Assembly (NCBI GenBank): GCA_011634665.1
Contig: WAEK01000006.1
Coordinates: forward strand, 825,001-889,000
Reading direction: 5' to 3'
From: Mortierella sp. BCC40632
Lineage: Eukaryota; Mortierellomycota; Mortierellomycetes; Mortierellales; Mortierellaceae
DNA length: 64,000 nucleotides
Part shown: positions 46,735 to 57,994 of the stretch, in pieces
Numbering within the stretch: position 1 is the stretch's first letter
Layout of the letters: each line of letters starts with the position of its first letter
The notes under the pieces: model-generated
Database searches by the model: none
Told to the model about the DNA's origin: nothing
Seen by the model: the letters and a program-made list of their open reading frames with translations, nothing else
Program-made: the position numbers and the translations under genes

Positions 46735-47065
46735 TTTTTGAACTGTGTACGTTCTGTAGAGGGGGGGGGGAGTAGATATGGGCCTTTGGGTGTAGAAGGG
46801 CTGAAGAGAGAAGCGGACAGTCGAGGAAGAAGGGCTTATTAAGTGAATGAGGAACAAAAAGGACGGTATGAGAGGGCAGTAATCAAGAAAAGATTGAAAA
46901 GAAAGGGGCCGGATGAGAGGGCGTAAAAGCAGTTAGCAATAAAAGAAAGAGAAAGACACCGCAGTGGTGGATTGGATTCCCGTCTCGTACGCCTTTTTTT
47001 TTTTTTTACAAAAAAGAAAGATGCTCATCCTGGGTATTGAATATGAAGCTTGGAAGTCTAATGCT
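46735..47065. other. Intergenic upstream region of the Cys-rich peptide gene
   Basis: Contains the presumed promoter of the peptide gene (a weak A/T-rich T-T-A-A-T-A-A-G on its strand near 46834) and a T run at 46992-47007. No gene. Confidence 0.5.
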
Positions 47066-47876
47066 AAAGTGCATCCAAAATTCGATCAATGATTTTTTTA
47101 GATGGAATCATTCCGCATTTACTCCTCAGTTCATGAGTCATTCCTCATGTTGATTCGTAGAGAAGATCTACTTTGCGTACTTATGTGGTTCCGGCTACAA
47201 AGGTCTACTCCAGGTATTGTAGCCATTCTCCAATCGAGCAACATAGTCAAAAGTACTAACAAAATTTTACACGGGTTTAGTACAGGGTTTTTTGTCTTTG
47301 TTCATGGGCTGATAGTTCGAACGAACGAACAACCTTGTCCCGGCTGGGTATGTAGAAGGAGTTGTCCAAGCAATGATTACAGCGTGCATAAATTTCAATG
47401 GCTGTGTGGATATCTGTCACGATTTCTCTCGCTCTGAAGAACGTCCACTTTGAGAATTTTTGCAACTTTTAGCCTATTTGTGAAAAGGTTGCCTGGCCAT
47501 GGTCATTGATTTGACCGCCTAAAAAAGACATACTGGAATAGTCATAATGATAGACTATGATGTCTACTGACTGACGTACTCTGTGTATCTAGAGTTTATT
47601 CCCAACGTCAGTGGATTCGAAACTATCAGCCCATGAACAAAGACTAAAAACCCTGTACTAAACCCATGTAAAATTTTGTTAGTACTTTTGACTATGTTGC
47701 TCGATTGGAGAATGGCTACAATACCTGGAGTAGACCTTTGTAGTCGGAACCACATAAGTACGCAAAGTAGATCTTCTCTACGAATCAACATGAGGAATGA
47801 CTCTATGAACTGAGGAGTAAAAACAGGGAATGATTCTATCTAAAAAAAATCATTGATCGAATTTTGGATGCACTTT
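47066..47876. mobile_element. Non-autonomous inverted-repeat transposon with about 255-bp arms
   Basis: The left arm 47066-47321 is the reverse complement of the right arm 47616-47876, with only scattered differences. Both ends read A-A-A-G-T-G-C-A-T-C-C-A-A-A-A-T-T-C-G inward. The outer flanks are G-C-T and T-A-A; allowing for a one-base difference in the A run, they fit a TA target site as used by Tc1/mariner-type elements. The 295-bp centre has no coding potential. The frames of about 75-110 codons at each end are one arm sequence read on both strands. The high arm identity suggests a fairly recent insertion or gene conversion between arms. Confidence 0.8.
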
Positions 47877-48489
47877 TAAGTTCTTGTAAATATCGCTTTA
47901 TCTTATCTTATTTTTTTTTTACTAGGATATTGACAAGACTTGTCACCAGGCTATTCGAATACAAAGATACACCAAGCAGTCTTTGATTTCAAAAGCTCTG
48001 CTGTCACAGATCCAGCCATTGTAACGAGAACAAGGCGAGTCCACGCTCTATATGTTGGCCCAGCTACTTGCATACCAAAGTCAAGAACTAGGGGTTTCTT
48101 GTCATTTCTGAGCAGGCGAGACGCCTCACAATGAATTCTCCTGCAGAGAGGAAGGAAAGAGTCGATATTGAGGGATCCAAAAGTAGCGCCGCTTTGAACG
48201 CTTGACTGCCATAGGCCAGTTTTCCCTCAGACTGGTTAGCAATAAGCGCCTCATTTCAGCTTGGATGACCAATGGAAATACGATTACATACTGCGCATTG
48301 ATGGGGAAAAAGAGCATGGGATTGAAGGCACAGGTCGAGAAAGAAAAGACAGTATACAGTACGCACAAGTGGGAAAGAAAAGAGGATATTCAGTAATGCG
48401 CATGGGTGAAGAAAATGGTGTTGGTTGATGAGAAGAGCATAAAAAAAAATACGAAAAAGGGAAAGAAGGGCGTGAGAAGAAAAAATCTG
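47877..48489. other. Intergenic region, nothing recognised
   Basis: No supported gene. The right part may be the non-coding 3' side of the LINE fragment that follows on the minus strand. Confidence 0.5.
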
Positions 48490-48850
48490 AGGGTATCCGA
48501 GCGGTGTCTTTCCAGTGGTTGCTTGCAGCACAGTCCACTCCTGAGTTGAATTCAGAAATACCAAGAGATCATCTGTGTACGCCAAAAACTTGATGAGGTC
48601 CTCTGGAGCTGGAGAGCACACCCTTTAAGGCACGGGTTTAGGAGGATGAGTTGTAGCAGTGTTGAAAAGGAGGGGGGGGGAGGCAGTCACAGGGAGGGGG
48701 ATCTTCTTTGTTCAAAAGGCATTTGAAGGCGCCCGCCCGTTGGTGTTTAGAACAATCTTGGTGCCAAAGAAAAGAGTGCTGGTACGGTTTATGAAGGATA
48801 GTCGAAAGCCGTGGGTTGACAACATCTTCCTTAGATGCTCAGGGTTGATT
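48490..48850 (-). pseudogene. LINE-type reverse transcriptase fragment
   Basis: The minus strand reads S-F-I-N-R-T-S-T-L-F-F-G-T-K-I-V-L-N-T-N-G, then after stops P-P-P-L-L-F-N, then E-D-L-I-K-F-L-A-Y-T-D-D-L-L-V-F-L (motif about 48553-48585). These match in order the N-G, P-L-S-P-L-L-F-N and A-Y-A-D-D-L motifs of non-LTR retrotransposon reverse transcriptases, with the first D-D-preceding residue changed (Y-T-D-D). Several stops and frame changes and the absence of flanking LINE domains make it a short dead remnant. Confidence 0.65.
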
Positions 48851-49814
48851 CTGTTGTGTTTAACTCATGAGAGGTAGAATTTTCAGAAACTTTTAAGGTG
48901 TGAGTGATTGAGAGTTTGAAACTTTGTCACTTCTTCGCAATGGCGCCTGTTCAAGCCCTGTTACAAAAATGAGAAATATTGTCAAAGTACCTTGCGAAAA
49001 CCTATTTAATTTTAATCTGTCAATGGGGCGTGTGGGATGTGGTGCTCATGCATGATCGATCTTCAGGAACGAACGTCAGTCGAGCGCTTCTGACCCGCGT
49101 CAAGTTACTTCCCCCCTCACGGACAGAACAACTCCGCCATGCGTTTGTCTCTACTCATCCACAAGGTGAAAGAACTGCCCGAGCGAACAGAAGACGAGGG
49201 ATATAGTAATGGCGATGAATCCGGTAGCAACAAACCCTATTCTAGTAAGCCTGGTCCCAGTAGATCTGGTCGAGACGACCTCGGAGAGGACATCGGGCAC
49301 AAACGACTAAACAAGCGACCTCACACATCTATTACCATAGTCAACCCCCTAAAGACAGCAGAAGCGTTACTGGTATTCCTGGTTTCGATAGTGGAAGTAA
49401 CCGCCAAGACAATACCAGTGATGATTAAGTCTTCTGTCAGTCCATCAGAGATCCCAATGCAAACGGGAGTATGTTAGGAATCATGCAATGGAGAGGACAC
49501 CGCGAGCCCATCAGTTATAGTCGAGCGGTGCGTGTCTGTGTGTGTGGGAGACTCTCTGCCACAAGGGCATGTGTACATCCCTCTTACTGCGATCATTGCT
49601 CGCCATCAACTAAGAGGGGCTGCTGGCTCACTCTCCATCAAGTTCACAATAAGCATACATGTTGGTCAGATAGGTTGGCTTTATTAAACTAGAGATGGCT
49701 AGGATGATGTTGCTATTGCTTCTCTTTGTTTAAAGGTGACATCATAGTGGTTTATCCAGGAGCTATGAAAAAGTCTTCTTTAGTACCCGTAGACACTTAC
49801 CGCTCCCCTTGAGG

Positions 49815-50135
49815 ACAGGACTAGATGTGAGCGGAGCAAATTATTCAGGATAGCCGTATCCTCAATTTTTTAAGATACGACGAGTTGCTTTGGAATGTAT
49901 CTTGGGCGGGAATTCTTTTCGTTGGTATTGTTAAGTCTTCGAGCAGTGGTGTCCCCAAGTCATGAGAAGAACGTTTGCACCCTCATTGTGTGGAATGTTT
50001 TGTTGAACTAATGTTTCATCGTGCAGACAGCAATGACCGACATTCCATTTCCAATACTGAACGAGAGGGATTTAACGGCGAACGGTGAACAACCCTATTG
50101 AGGAAACCTTAATGTGATTTCCTGTTACACAGCAC
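49815..50135 (+). repeat. Dispersed repeat, copy 2 of 3
   Basis: Same order of landmarks as the copy at 36655-36995, including A-G-G-A-C-A-G-G-A, T-A-T-C-C-T-C-A, A-G-A-T-A-C-G-A-C, and the end C-C-T-G-T-T-A-C-A-C-A-G-C-A-C-A-G-C-A. It lies in inverted orientation to copy 3, about 850 bp away. Confidence 0.55.
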
Positions 50136-50570
50136 AGCAATGCGTACAACCCCTCCACCACCAGCGTACCATGATCTAGCCGTTTTCTTGTGTAGTAAAG
50201 AGAGCACAGACGTACAGAGAATCTACAACCGCCGGTTCAACCACCGGTTCAACCGTCACTCCACTACTCGTTTAGGTCGCTATCATAGCTCTACTATATC
50301 TGGAATAAGAGAGACCCATTTCTGCCCCCCCCCCACTCATCTAAACAAATTGTGGATCCGTTTGTCCAGCCGTTAAAACGGATCTCCAAATATCTATACC
50401 TTGCATAAGGCTAACAATCAGTGTATAACATATCGAGTTTGTGAATGTGCCAACACCCAGCGATTTTGTTGAAACGAGATTTTCTCTCTGTTTTCCCCTT
50501 CAACAGCTTTGCAAAAGCCTTCAAAAGATGTGTAACCTCTCACGGTCTTATGTTTTCCAAATCACTCGCT

Positions 50571-50601
<31 letters not shown>

Positions 50602-50984
50602 GGGGGGGGGGGTTTGTTGGTGCCCGTCCCGAGGGCCATAGGACGAGGGAGCTGTATTGAATGGGTCGATCTCGGCCAATTAGGTAGCCAGGGCACGCGA
50701 AGGAAAAGGGCGGTGACTGGGAGAGGGCACGCTCATCAGGAGGACTACATCAACTTCAAGGAACTGTCGGGAGTACGTATTGCCCCTCATCAACGAGACC
50801 TCATAAAAATCACAGTGAACTATTAAACTAACAGACTCGGGTGGCTCCAACCCCAGAGTTGATGACACTGGCAATGTTGATATGGAAACAATGCTTGACA
50901 GCAGGAACAAACACGTAAACTAGTTACTAGCAGGGTTGTTTGCACCGCTCTATTGTGTAGCAGAAATGCATTGATAGGTCTGTT

Positions 50985-51305
50985 TGTTCTGCTGTGCTGT
51001 GTAACAGAGAGCACCGTTAGTGGTAAAATCCCTCCCGTTCCGTATTGGAATGTTGGTTGCTAACTGTTGCTGCCTGCGCAGCAAGTCATTCATCCAACAG
51101 AACATTTTGCACAACAGGGACACAAACGTCCTTCTCGCAGCTCGAGAATACTGCTGACTTGAGACCTAGCAGTCCCAGTGTAAAGAATCCTCGCGCATGT
51201 TTCTTTCCAGATCAACTTTTCGTACCTTATAGAAATGAGGATACACAGACCCATCATATTCCATTCCGGACACATCTGGCCCTACACACATCCGATCCTG
51301 TCCTC
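50985..51305 (-). repeat. Dispersed repeat, copy 3 of 3
   Basis: The reverse complement shares A-A-C-G-T-T-T-G-type sequence (G-A-C-G-T-T-T-G-T-G-T-C-C-C), a G-C-A-G-G-C-A-G-C-A-A segment, G-A-G-G-G-A-T-T-T and C-T-G-T-T-A-C-A-C-A-G-C-A-C-A-G-C-A with copies 1 and 2. Copies 2 and 3 form a large imperfect inverted pair around 50136-50984. Confidence 0.55.
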
Positions 51306-53942
51306 GAGACTCCAATCGAGCCTCTTCAAGGAATGCTTTCAAGGCCTACACTCCAGCCCTTGAGCAGAGGGGCATTTGGCATGCTGTGTGTTTGATACGA
51401 ATCTGTTGACAATGTAGACGAGCATGTTGCGCCTCGTCACACTGGTTACCCTAGCCTTCCAACGGTTGAACTAGTCATTTGGCAGCACAGAGCATCCTTG
51501 CATCCGAATGCTATTCCATTCGTTGAGCAGGAGCATCGACAGGGTGTTGCCCATTCGGGCCAATGAAAACTCGCACAATGCTGTACGGGAATGGTCACAT
51601 ACTAATGGCACTCCTTGTGTACTTTAGCTGTCATATCCCTGAGAGCGTGGAGCTTGCTTTTGAGCTGACGGCTATTGATGCTGTGGGTGGCATGACATCC
51701 TTGTTTTCCTTGCTGAGATCATTATGGTGGGAAGGAGGGCGTGCACTTTGTCATCTGATTTTCACTCTTTACCACCGGATAGTGAGCCACGGGGTGAATT
51801 TGACTCACTTGCAGGTGGGCGCATCTCATGGCCACAGACAGTAACAATAGCGAGGCATAGCAGTACTTTTGGGTGCTGCAACTCTTCGTCTCAAATTGCC
51901 TAGTGTTGTCAAAAGGGCGCGAGTGCCATCAACAGAACCGACCGCTTACAACAGATCATTGCGCTTCTTGCGGCGGCCCCGAATGACCATCTGATGCGTG
52001 CTATCAGGCCTACAGGCAAACCAGGTAGAAAGGGTAACAATGGTAGAGACGCAACGTCAATAGTACATCGCAGCAGCCCCTTTTGGAGAGGCCAAGTGCC
52101 ACCACTATATGGTCGGAATACACATCATTGAACAGAGTCGTAATAAACACGGCTTCAACTACTCCTGGACGTCCCCTTGCTACTGACCACGTTCACGAAC
52201 TAAGACTGAGGGATCTTCGATCACCTAAACAAGCTTGTTGAACCAGGTTTAAGTGAGTCATATAAAGATTCTAAAGTCTTACCCCAGGAGTTTGCTGTCT
52301 ATAGTCGATCGAAACAGTGCTATAGACGGCATTCATTCTTACATAGAAGACTACAGTTAAGGCGAGCCAGGCCTCGTAGTCCGCCCTACGCGTTTGCTTG
52401 CAAGCCAGATACGGAAGGACGCTGCGAGATACTCCTCAGTTTTGGTGGTGGAAGATAGACGATCTGAAGTCTGGGGCGATGAGGATAATGGGAGAAAAGA
52501 GGAGTGTGTGTGTGTGTGTGCTGAAGGCCCACTTCCTTTTCGGGTTCTGTTGGCTGGTCTTTCTACATACTGAAATCCTCTCAATTGGCTTCTCTCTTGC
52601 TGGCTAGAAACGATACCGGGCAACGCTAGGTTTCAAGCTCCTTCATTGGACTCTTCCCAGACATACCCAAGCCCCGTAGCTTTGGTTCAATTCAAGGTAG
52701 GTAAGGAGATTGGGTAGATGACTAGCATCCCAGAGACGTTTTCCTTGAGAGTTCGGCAAAAAAAAAAAAAAAAAAAAACACTGACCAGATCAGCCCACAC
52801 CGCAAAAGTGGACCCAGTTTGAATAGTAAAGGAACTATTCTTTGGAGTACCTAGGAGGTACAGAGGAGCAAGAAGCGCTTGACAATGGGTGATCACCATG
52901 AACCAAAACCGATAGAGCCAGACAAACATGAGCATTGGCTTCGAAAGCCACTTGTTCACTTTCTTAAAATCACTTTTCTCCGTTTTTGCCTTTTTTCCGC
53001 TTGCTCGTAACGGTCAGTCCAACGAATATTTGAAGTGAAATCTAGATAGCAATCTAGAAAATGCTTCGCCTCCAGGGCAAGGCAGGGGGCAGCATCTACA
53101 GAGCTGTGTGCATTACTATACTAATGATAGCAAAGCCTCGTTCCTAAAACGGCGAGAGTAGTTGTACAAGCTGGCAGCATGTGCTTGATTAACCGTTAGG
53201 CACCGATTGCGCATACTCTTTGAGGGATAGAAGCCAATGGATATATGGATTTGTATCATGCGAACTGCACCCGGAGGTCAACATGCTAGGCAATGGAGAT
53301 GGTCCCTTAGTTTAGAGACCTGCACCAGGAAATGCACCAGGATCGCAAAGAGCATCTGCAGAAAGCCCCCTCTCTTATTCCTTTTGGAGTGCCTACCACC
53401 GAGCCGACCCGAATACCGTGCCCTGGTCATGGCATTCTGTTAGTTATGGTGGAGCTCACAAAGTGATATCCAATGACGAGGCTGAGGTGCATTTGATGGG
53501 AGAGTGGAATGTGGCTTGATTAATTTTTTTTACTGGTCGATCCGCTGCTATGTTGATCGGACTTTGTTTGTTCAGATGAGAAGTGACCTGAGGAGGGGGG
53601 CGTGCTGCAGGTCAATGCATCAAGGCGTAGAACTTGTAGCGCTGTATTCCCGTAAGATTTGCCGGTGGGGAGCCTTCCATCATATTGATAGGATGTTTGC
53701 TGACGCGGCTTAGAATACGCGAGGCCCAGCGGCCAGTTTGTGTATCAGGTCGGGATCCTTTCAAACAAACTCTAATTCACATGTAGGCCTTGCTATAGAC
53801 GGTACTGAGAGGTTGTGCAGACCAGTGTACTTAGATCTGAGGAATAGGATTTGTGTAATACACGCATGCTCCAACGATTGCTGACTACCATTCTTCCCCA
53901 GCGGATACCTCAGGGTTAAGGGATGCCTGTTTCCTCAATTCC

Positions 53943-53949
53943 TATAAAT
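53943..53949 (+). promoter_or_regulatory. TATA box of the crystallin-like secreted protein gene
   Basis: T-A-T-A-A-A-T, 183 bp before the ATG. A leader intron fits between: donor G-T-A-T-G-T at 54028, branch-like C-T-A-A-C at about 54094-54098 and acceptor T-T-C-T-A-G ending at 54116, ten bases before the ATG. Together these give a compact, ordinary promoter-leader arrangement. Confidence 0.5.
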
Positions 53950-54125
53950 TGGAGGCCAGCATCCCCTCCAATTCTGCACTTCACCAGCATCTTCCTCTTC
54001 TTCTCCCACCTCAACGAAGCTTCCAAAGTATGTCAGTTCCGAAATTCAAGTCCAATTCTATCGAAACTTGCAATAATCCCACTACCACGGTTCCTAACAT
54101 TTCAATGTTCTTCTAGACTCTCAAA

Positions 54126-54431
54126 ATGAACAAGCTCTCTCTCCTCGCTCTTGTTGCCACCATCGGCATGGTCTCCGCCTTGGACGTCTTCAACGATGCT
54201 TACTACACCGGACACAGCTGCCGCTTCAGCACCCCCTCCGGAAAGTGTGTCAACATTCCTTCGGATTGTGCCGGTCAGGTCTCCTCGGTTTCTTACTGGA
54301 ACGACTGGCAGTGCACCCTCTACGATCAGACTCTCTGCCGTGGTAACAACGTTGTTATTACCGACTCGAACGCCGAGTATCTCGGATCGTTCAACGACAA
54401 AGCTCGCTCGGTCATCTGCTACCAGGTTTAA
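54126..54431 (+). CDS. Small secreted beta/gamma-crystallin-like protein
   Basis: 101 residues. Signal peptide M-N-K-L-S-L-L-A-L-V-A-T-I-G-M-V-S-A, cleavage likely after residue 18. The mature part reads as two Greek-key-like halves: D-V-F-N-D-A-Y-Y-T-G-H-S...Q-V-S-S-V-S-Y and C-T-L-Y-D-Q-T-L-C-R-G-N-N-V...F-N-D-K-A-R-S-V. Aromatic-x-x-x-G spacing and the N-D-K-A-R-S-type loop match the beta/gamma-crystallin fold, also used by small secreted proteinase-inhibitor-like proteins. The second calcium-loop signature has Arg where Ser/Thr is usual, so calcium binding is uncertain. Six Cys in the mature part should form disulfides. Strong codon bias (many C-ending codons) suggests high expression. 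Family call moderate; function unknown. Confidence 0.7.
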   Translation: MNKLSLLALVATIGMVSALDVFNDAYYTGHSCRFSTPSGKCVNIPSDCAGQVSSVSYWNDWQCTLYDQTLCRGNNVVITDSNAEYLGSFNDKARSVICYQV

Positions 54432-55200
54432 CTTGATTAACAAGTTGTAGACTGGGGCCATTCCTCTGATTAATGTCATATAATCTGGTTCGGGCTATTT
54501 GAACCATATCGCTAATATTGACTAGCAGGGCTCCGCACAAATAAAATAATAATCGCCAGACATACGGTTCAACCAGTGGTATCTTTGAAAGGGCGAGTAA
54601 TTGAATGTTTCCAGTGACCGCAGCTCTCTACACTGTAATATGTGCTACAGGGTCGTTTGGTTCTCTAATCTAACACAATCACCTCTGACTCCTGTCATGA
54701 TTTAAGGGCGAACTGAAGGTTGACCATCGGTACGTAGTTCCATGGAGCTTATCAAAAAGCGGTGGCAAAGTCGGTGACTCATGGGGCTCTGAGTTGCTTC
54801 ATTTGATGACTGGCTGTGCAAATAAGCACCTTGCTAATCATCAACAAACCTCGAACCAGATATCCCTCACTGTCGTCGTCTGTCTCTTCCACAAGGTAGT
54901 CACGATCGAAGGGGTGGTGTGTGGGAGTGAAGAAACTAAAAGGGAAGATTTCCCTTTGTTCAATTGACGTTGGATGTCTGTCATTGGCAAATTTTCCCTC
55001 AAGAAAAATTCTTTGCTGCGCTTTTCGTTATCAGACCCACTCAAGAACGGTGGCAATAACAGTCAATTTCGGCTAGCTAGCTCTCAGTCTTTTCGCTTCC
55101 CCACAGCGCAATAAAATGTAGACCGTCTCTTCGTCCTATGTTACTCTTTTCTCTTCCCCCATCTCATCACCTACAATCCCCCTCTACACATCTAGGAACA
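54432..55200. other. Intergenic region upstream of the transposase gene
   Basis: No gene. Terminal inverted repeats of the Tc1-like element should lie in this stretch and in the flank downstream of it. None was found by eye. Confidence 0.5.
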
Positions 55201-56646
55201 ATGCCTCTTAGTCACGACCCTACCTCTCCTCATATCACTCAACCTCACAAAGCTACCCGGTCCCGTCCACGAAACAAGATCCCCAACGACATTCGCGAGG
55301 AGATTTTGGACTCTTGTGTTTTCCAGTTAAGGTCGATCCCCGAGACTGCTAGAAGATACGGTTACCCCATCTCAACCGTCAGAAGCATTTACGACATCTG
55401 GTATGAAATGAAATGAAATGCAAGAAAAAAAGAAAGAAAGAAGCTTGGAAATAGGGCAATCAGTCACTCACTCTCAATCTCTCTTTTGTGTGTTTATGTG
55501 ACAAGGCAGAAGACTGGCCGGATAGAAAAGTCCTCTACGGGTGGTAATCGCCGTCGTCTCCTGTCTGAAGAGCATGTTCAATGGCTAATGGAGCAGATTG
55601 ACACAAAGAGTGATACTTCAGTCATTTCGCTCCACCGACGTCTGAATGATCATTTCCAACTCGACCCCCAGGTCTCGTATTCAGCCGTCTCGCGCGCTGT
55701 GACCAAGATGATGGGCTATACCCTCAAGCTGATCCGTCGAGAACCAGTGGATTACAACGGTTCTGCTCATATCGCTGTGAGACAGGAATGGGCAAAGAAG
55801 ATATTTGACGAATATGGGAATATGGACGATTTCATCTATTTAGATGAAGCTGGCTTTAACATGCACATCTCTCGCAAGTTTGTCCGCACCCCTCCAGGCG
55901 TCTGAAGCAAAAAGACTATTCTCACCCAGGAAGGTGCAAATATGTCTCTTTTAGTTGCTGTTGACAGGACTGGAATCATTGCCTCGGAGATTCGTCTCAG
56001 GCCATCCAACGGCCCCGCATTGGCGAATTTTTTGGTAAACAATCTATTCCCAGCCCTCGACAGGAAGTGGCGTGCTCGTCTGGCCCAGGCCCACGCTGGC
56101 AACCACGATGAGGGTGGTGATGACGGAGGCTGCCAAGATTTTTCCGATAAAGATCTCTATAATGAGGAGATCGACGAGTTTATCCTAAGCCATCCCCGCC
56201 CTCCTCGAGTTGTATTGATGGATAATACCCGAATTCACAAGGCAGTGGATGTCCAGAATGCTTTTGCTGCATCTAGCTCTGGAGATAAACAAGTCTTTTT
56301 ACCCCCGTACACCCTCCACCTGAACGCAGCCGAGTCCGTGTTTTCTTGCATAAAACCCTGCGTCAGGCTTCAACGATTAGGAGGGAATGAGCAGCTTCCT
56401 GATCATGTTCAGGCTGCTCTCGCCGGTGTAACAGCCAGGAAAGCAGAGGCCTGGATCAGAGAGGTCAATCGCAATTTTTTGATTTCCCTCGAAGGCGGAG
56501 AGCTCGATGTATTGTATGACAACAATTCGGCGCAGTGGGCCCTACAAGGGCTGCCACTCCTAGTGCCAGCTGAACAAGATCCCTATCCAGAGGGCGGTGA
56601 AGAAATAGACGACCAGGAAGCGGAGGGAGAAAAGGAGGAAGAGTAG
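55201..56646 (+). mobile_element. Tc1/mariner-like transposase gene with one intron and one in-frame stop
   Basis: Exon 1 is 55201-55400 (start M-P-L-S-H-D-P-T, helix-turn-helix part R-E-E-I-L-D-S-C-V-F...S-I-P-E-T-A-R-R-Y-G). The intron is 55401-55505, joining T-G to G as a Trp codon before Q-K-T-G-R. Exon 2 runs to the stop at 56644-56646. Catalytic triad: Asp in F-I-Y-L-D-E-A-G-F-N, Asp in V-V-L-M-D-N-T-R-I-H-K, and Glu in L-P-P-Y-T-L-H-L-N-A-A-E-S. An in-frame TGA at 55903-55905, just after R-T-P-P-G-V, breaks an otherwise intact frame. A CGA-to-TGA change would explain it. The tail is acidic (E-G-E-K-E-E-E). It is inactive as read unless the stop is read through, but the decay looks recent. 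Terminal repeats were not located. Confidence 0.88.
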
Positions 56647-56747
56647 GAAGAGGAATAGCGTGTCATTTGGCAGTATCCACCCTCACCCTCTCCTCCTCCT
56701 CCATTGCGCTCGGGAGGTCCTCCCTTGGTACACCGACTTCCTCTCGC

Positions 56748-57152
56748 ATGTCTTCCATCCACAGGCCTGAAGTTAGGATGTCATCGAAGTTTGCTCCTTC
56801 TCAGCCAAACTTCGGGGCTCCTACAACCATTGCCCCTGCTACCAAGATCAATACTTCTCTCACTCTCCATCAAGTCCTCTCTGACAGCTTCGAGGAAAGA
56901 CTGTCCTTCTATCTTGACTTCATTGAGGGATATCACATCAGAGGTAACAGCCGCAACATGCCATACGGCATTCCCTTGTCCAAGGACCCGTCTACATCCA
57001 GAGCTGTACCACGAAGGACCAATGCATTGAAAGCCTGTTCTACCAAAGACTTGTCTGCCCAGAATAAACTCCAAGACCCTCGGAAGCGTCGTTCCCCCTC
57101 ACGCGCTCGCTGTGGCGCACTATTTGGCTTCCCAAGTAGGCAGATAAAGTAG
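56748..57152 (+). CDS. Hypothetical protein, weak evidence
   Basis: Frame of 134 residues from ATG 56748, about 100 bp after the transposase stop. It contains L-T-L-H-Q-V-L-S-D-S-F-E-E-R-L-S-F-Y and L-D-F-I-E-G-Y-H-I-R-G, which look like real helices, then a basic tail. A second frame on the same strand and one on the opposite strand are of similar length, so the call is tentative. It could be a second open frame of the transposon or a fragment of an older gene. No family recognised. Confidence 0.25.
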   Translation: MSSIHRPEVRMSSKFAPSQPNFGAPTTIAPATKINTSLTLHQVLSDSFEERLSFYLDFIEGYHIRGNSRNMPYGIPLSKDPSTSRAVPRRTNALKACSTKDLSAQNKLQDPRKRRSPSRARCGALFGFPSRQIK

Positions 57153-57857
57153 ACGCCAAGAGTAGACAGAGTTATTGGTGTAATCATGATAAAGGCCAAT
57201 GAGCAATACGTAATCTTGAACCTTTAGCACAGATGAAAAGAACTTCCACAGTCACTCTCCAATGAGAAACACTCGAACTCAAATGAACAAAGAGCACCAT
57301 CCCTTTATGCTTACAGCAGCCGCAATTGGAGTTCCCAAGACTATTCATAATCCAACAAAGGACGATCTGCTCTCAGGGCGCAAACTTGACTATAGTTGCT
57401 CTGATTGAGTGTAGTTGAGTTGACAATATTTGTTCCGAAGGAATATTGCCAATTGCCAAGGGTTAATTCAAAGAAATTTTAACCTTATTCCCTTTCTCTT
57501 CCATAGCCCAGAACATACTACTGCAAAAACCGGTATCTAGGTTGCTAAAATAAATAAATAAATTCGTCCGCTCTGTTTTGGAATCCCTCCACATTTCCCT
57601 ATCGCGAAAACTATAATCGGAAAGGCTTTTCTAGAGTGGCTGACTCCTCGATATCCTCAGCAAGCCAAACACAGTCGCCCCTCCCCCCCCTCAAGAATGC
57701 TCAATGTCCTAGCAAACCCTATCCCTTGATAGGCCAACAGGACTCTCACTTCATTATGTTACCACAAGAACAACAAGATTCATCTCTCTTCAAAGATCCG
57801 TATCTACCACTACAATCAGCCAAAAGAAGAAGAAAAAAGCTGCTGGCTCTCCCTCCA
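57153..57857. other. Intergenic region, nothing recognised
   Basis: No supported gene. A frame at 57636-57941 runs into an A tract and is not called. Confidence 0.5.
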
Positions 57858-57994
57858 GTTCAAAAAAAAAAAAAAAAAAAAAAAAAAAAAGCAATAAACA
57901 TGCTTACAGCAAACGCACAACATAAAGATCAGATATGTTGAGGTTTTTAATACTATGGGAGTCCAGGATGCGACTAGTTAGAGTGTCTCTTTGA

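Larger units (their letters stand above)
48851..53942. other. Gene-poor region with two repeat copies
   Basis: No convincing gene in 5 kb. Frames such as 49139-49477 and 51563-51844 have no recognisable domain. Content: dispersed repeat copies 2 and 3 (below), a T run followed by nine G (about 50573-50611), a TG run about 52504-52520 and an A run 52758-52778. The sequence is of mixed composition, unlike the GA/CT-rich 26-36 kb stretch, and looks like a patchwork of old, unrecognisable elements. Confidence 0.5.

Noticed and set aside
47102..47791. Two similar frames of about 75-110 codons on opposite strands
   Set aside because: They are the same inverted-repeat arm read twice, with no domain, so they are not genes.
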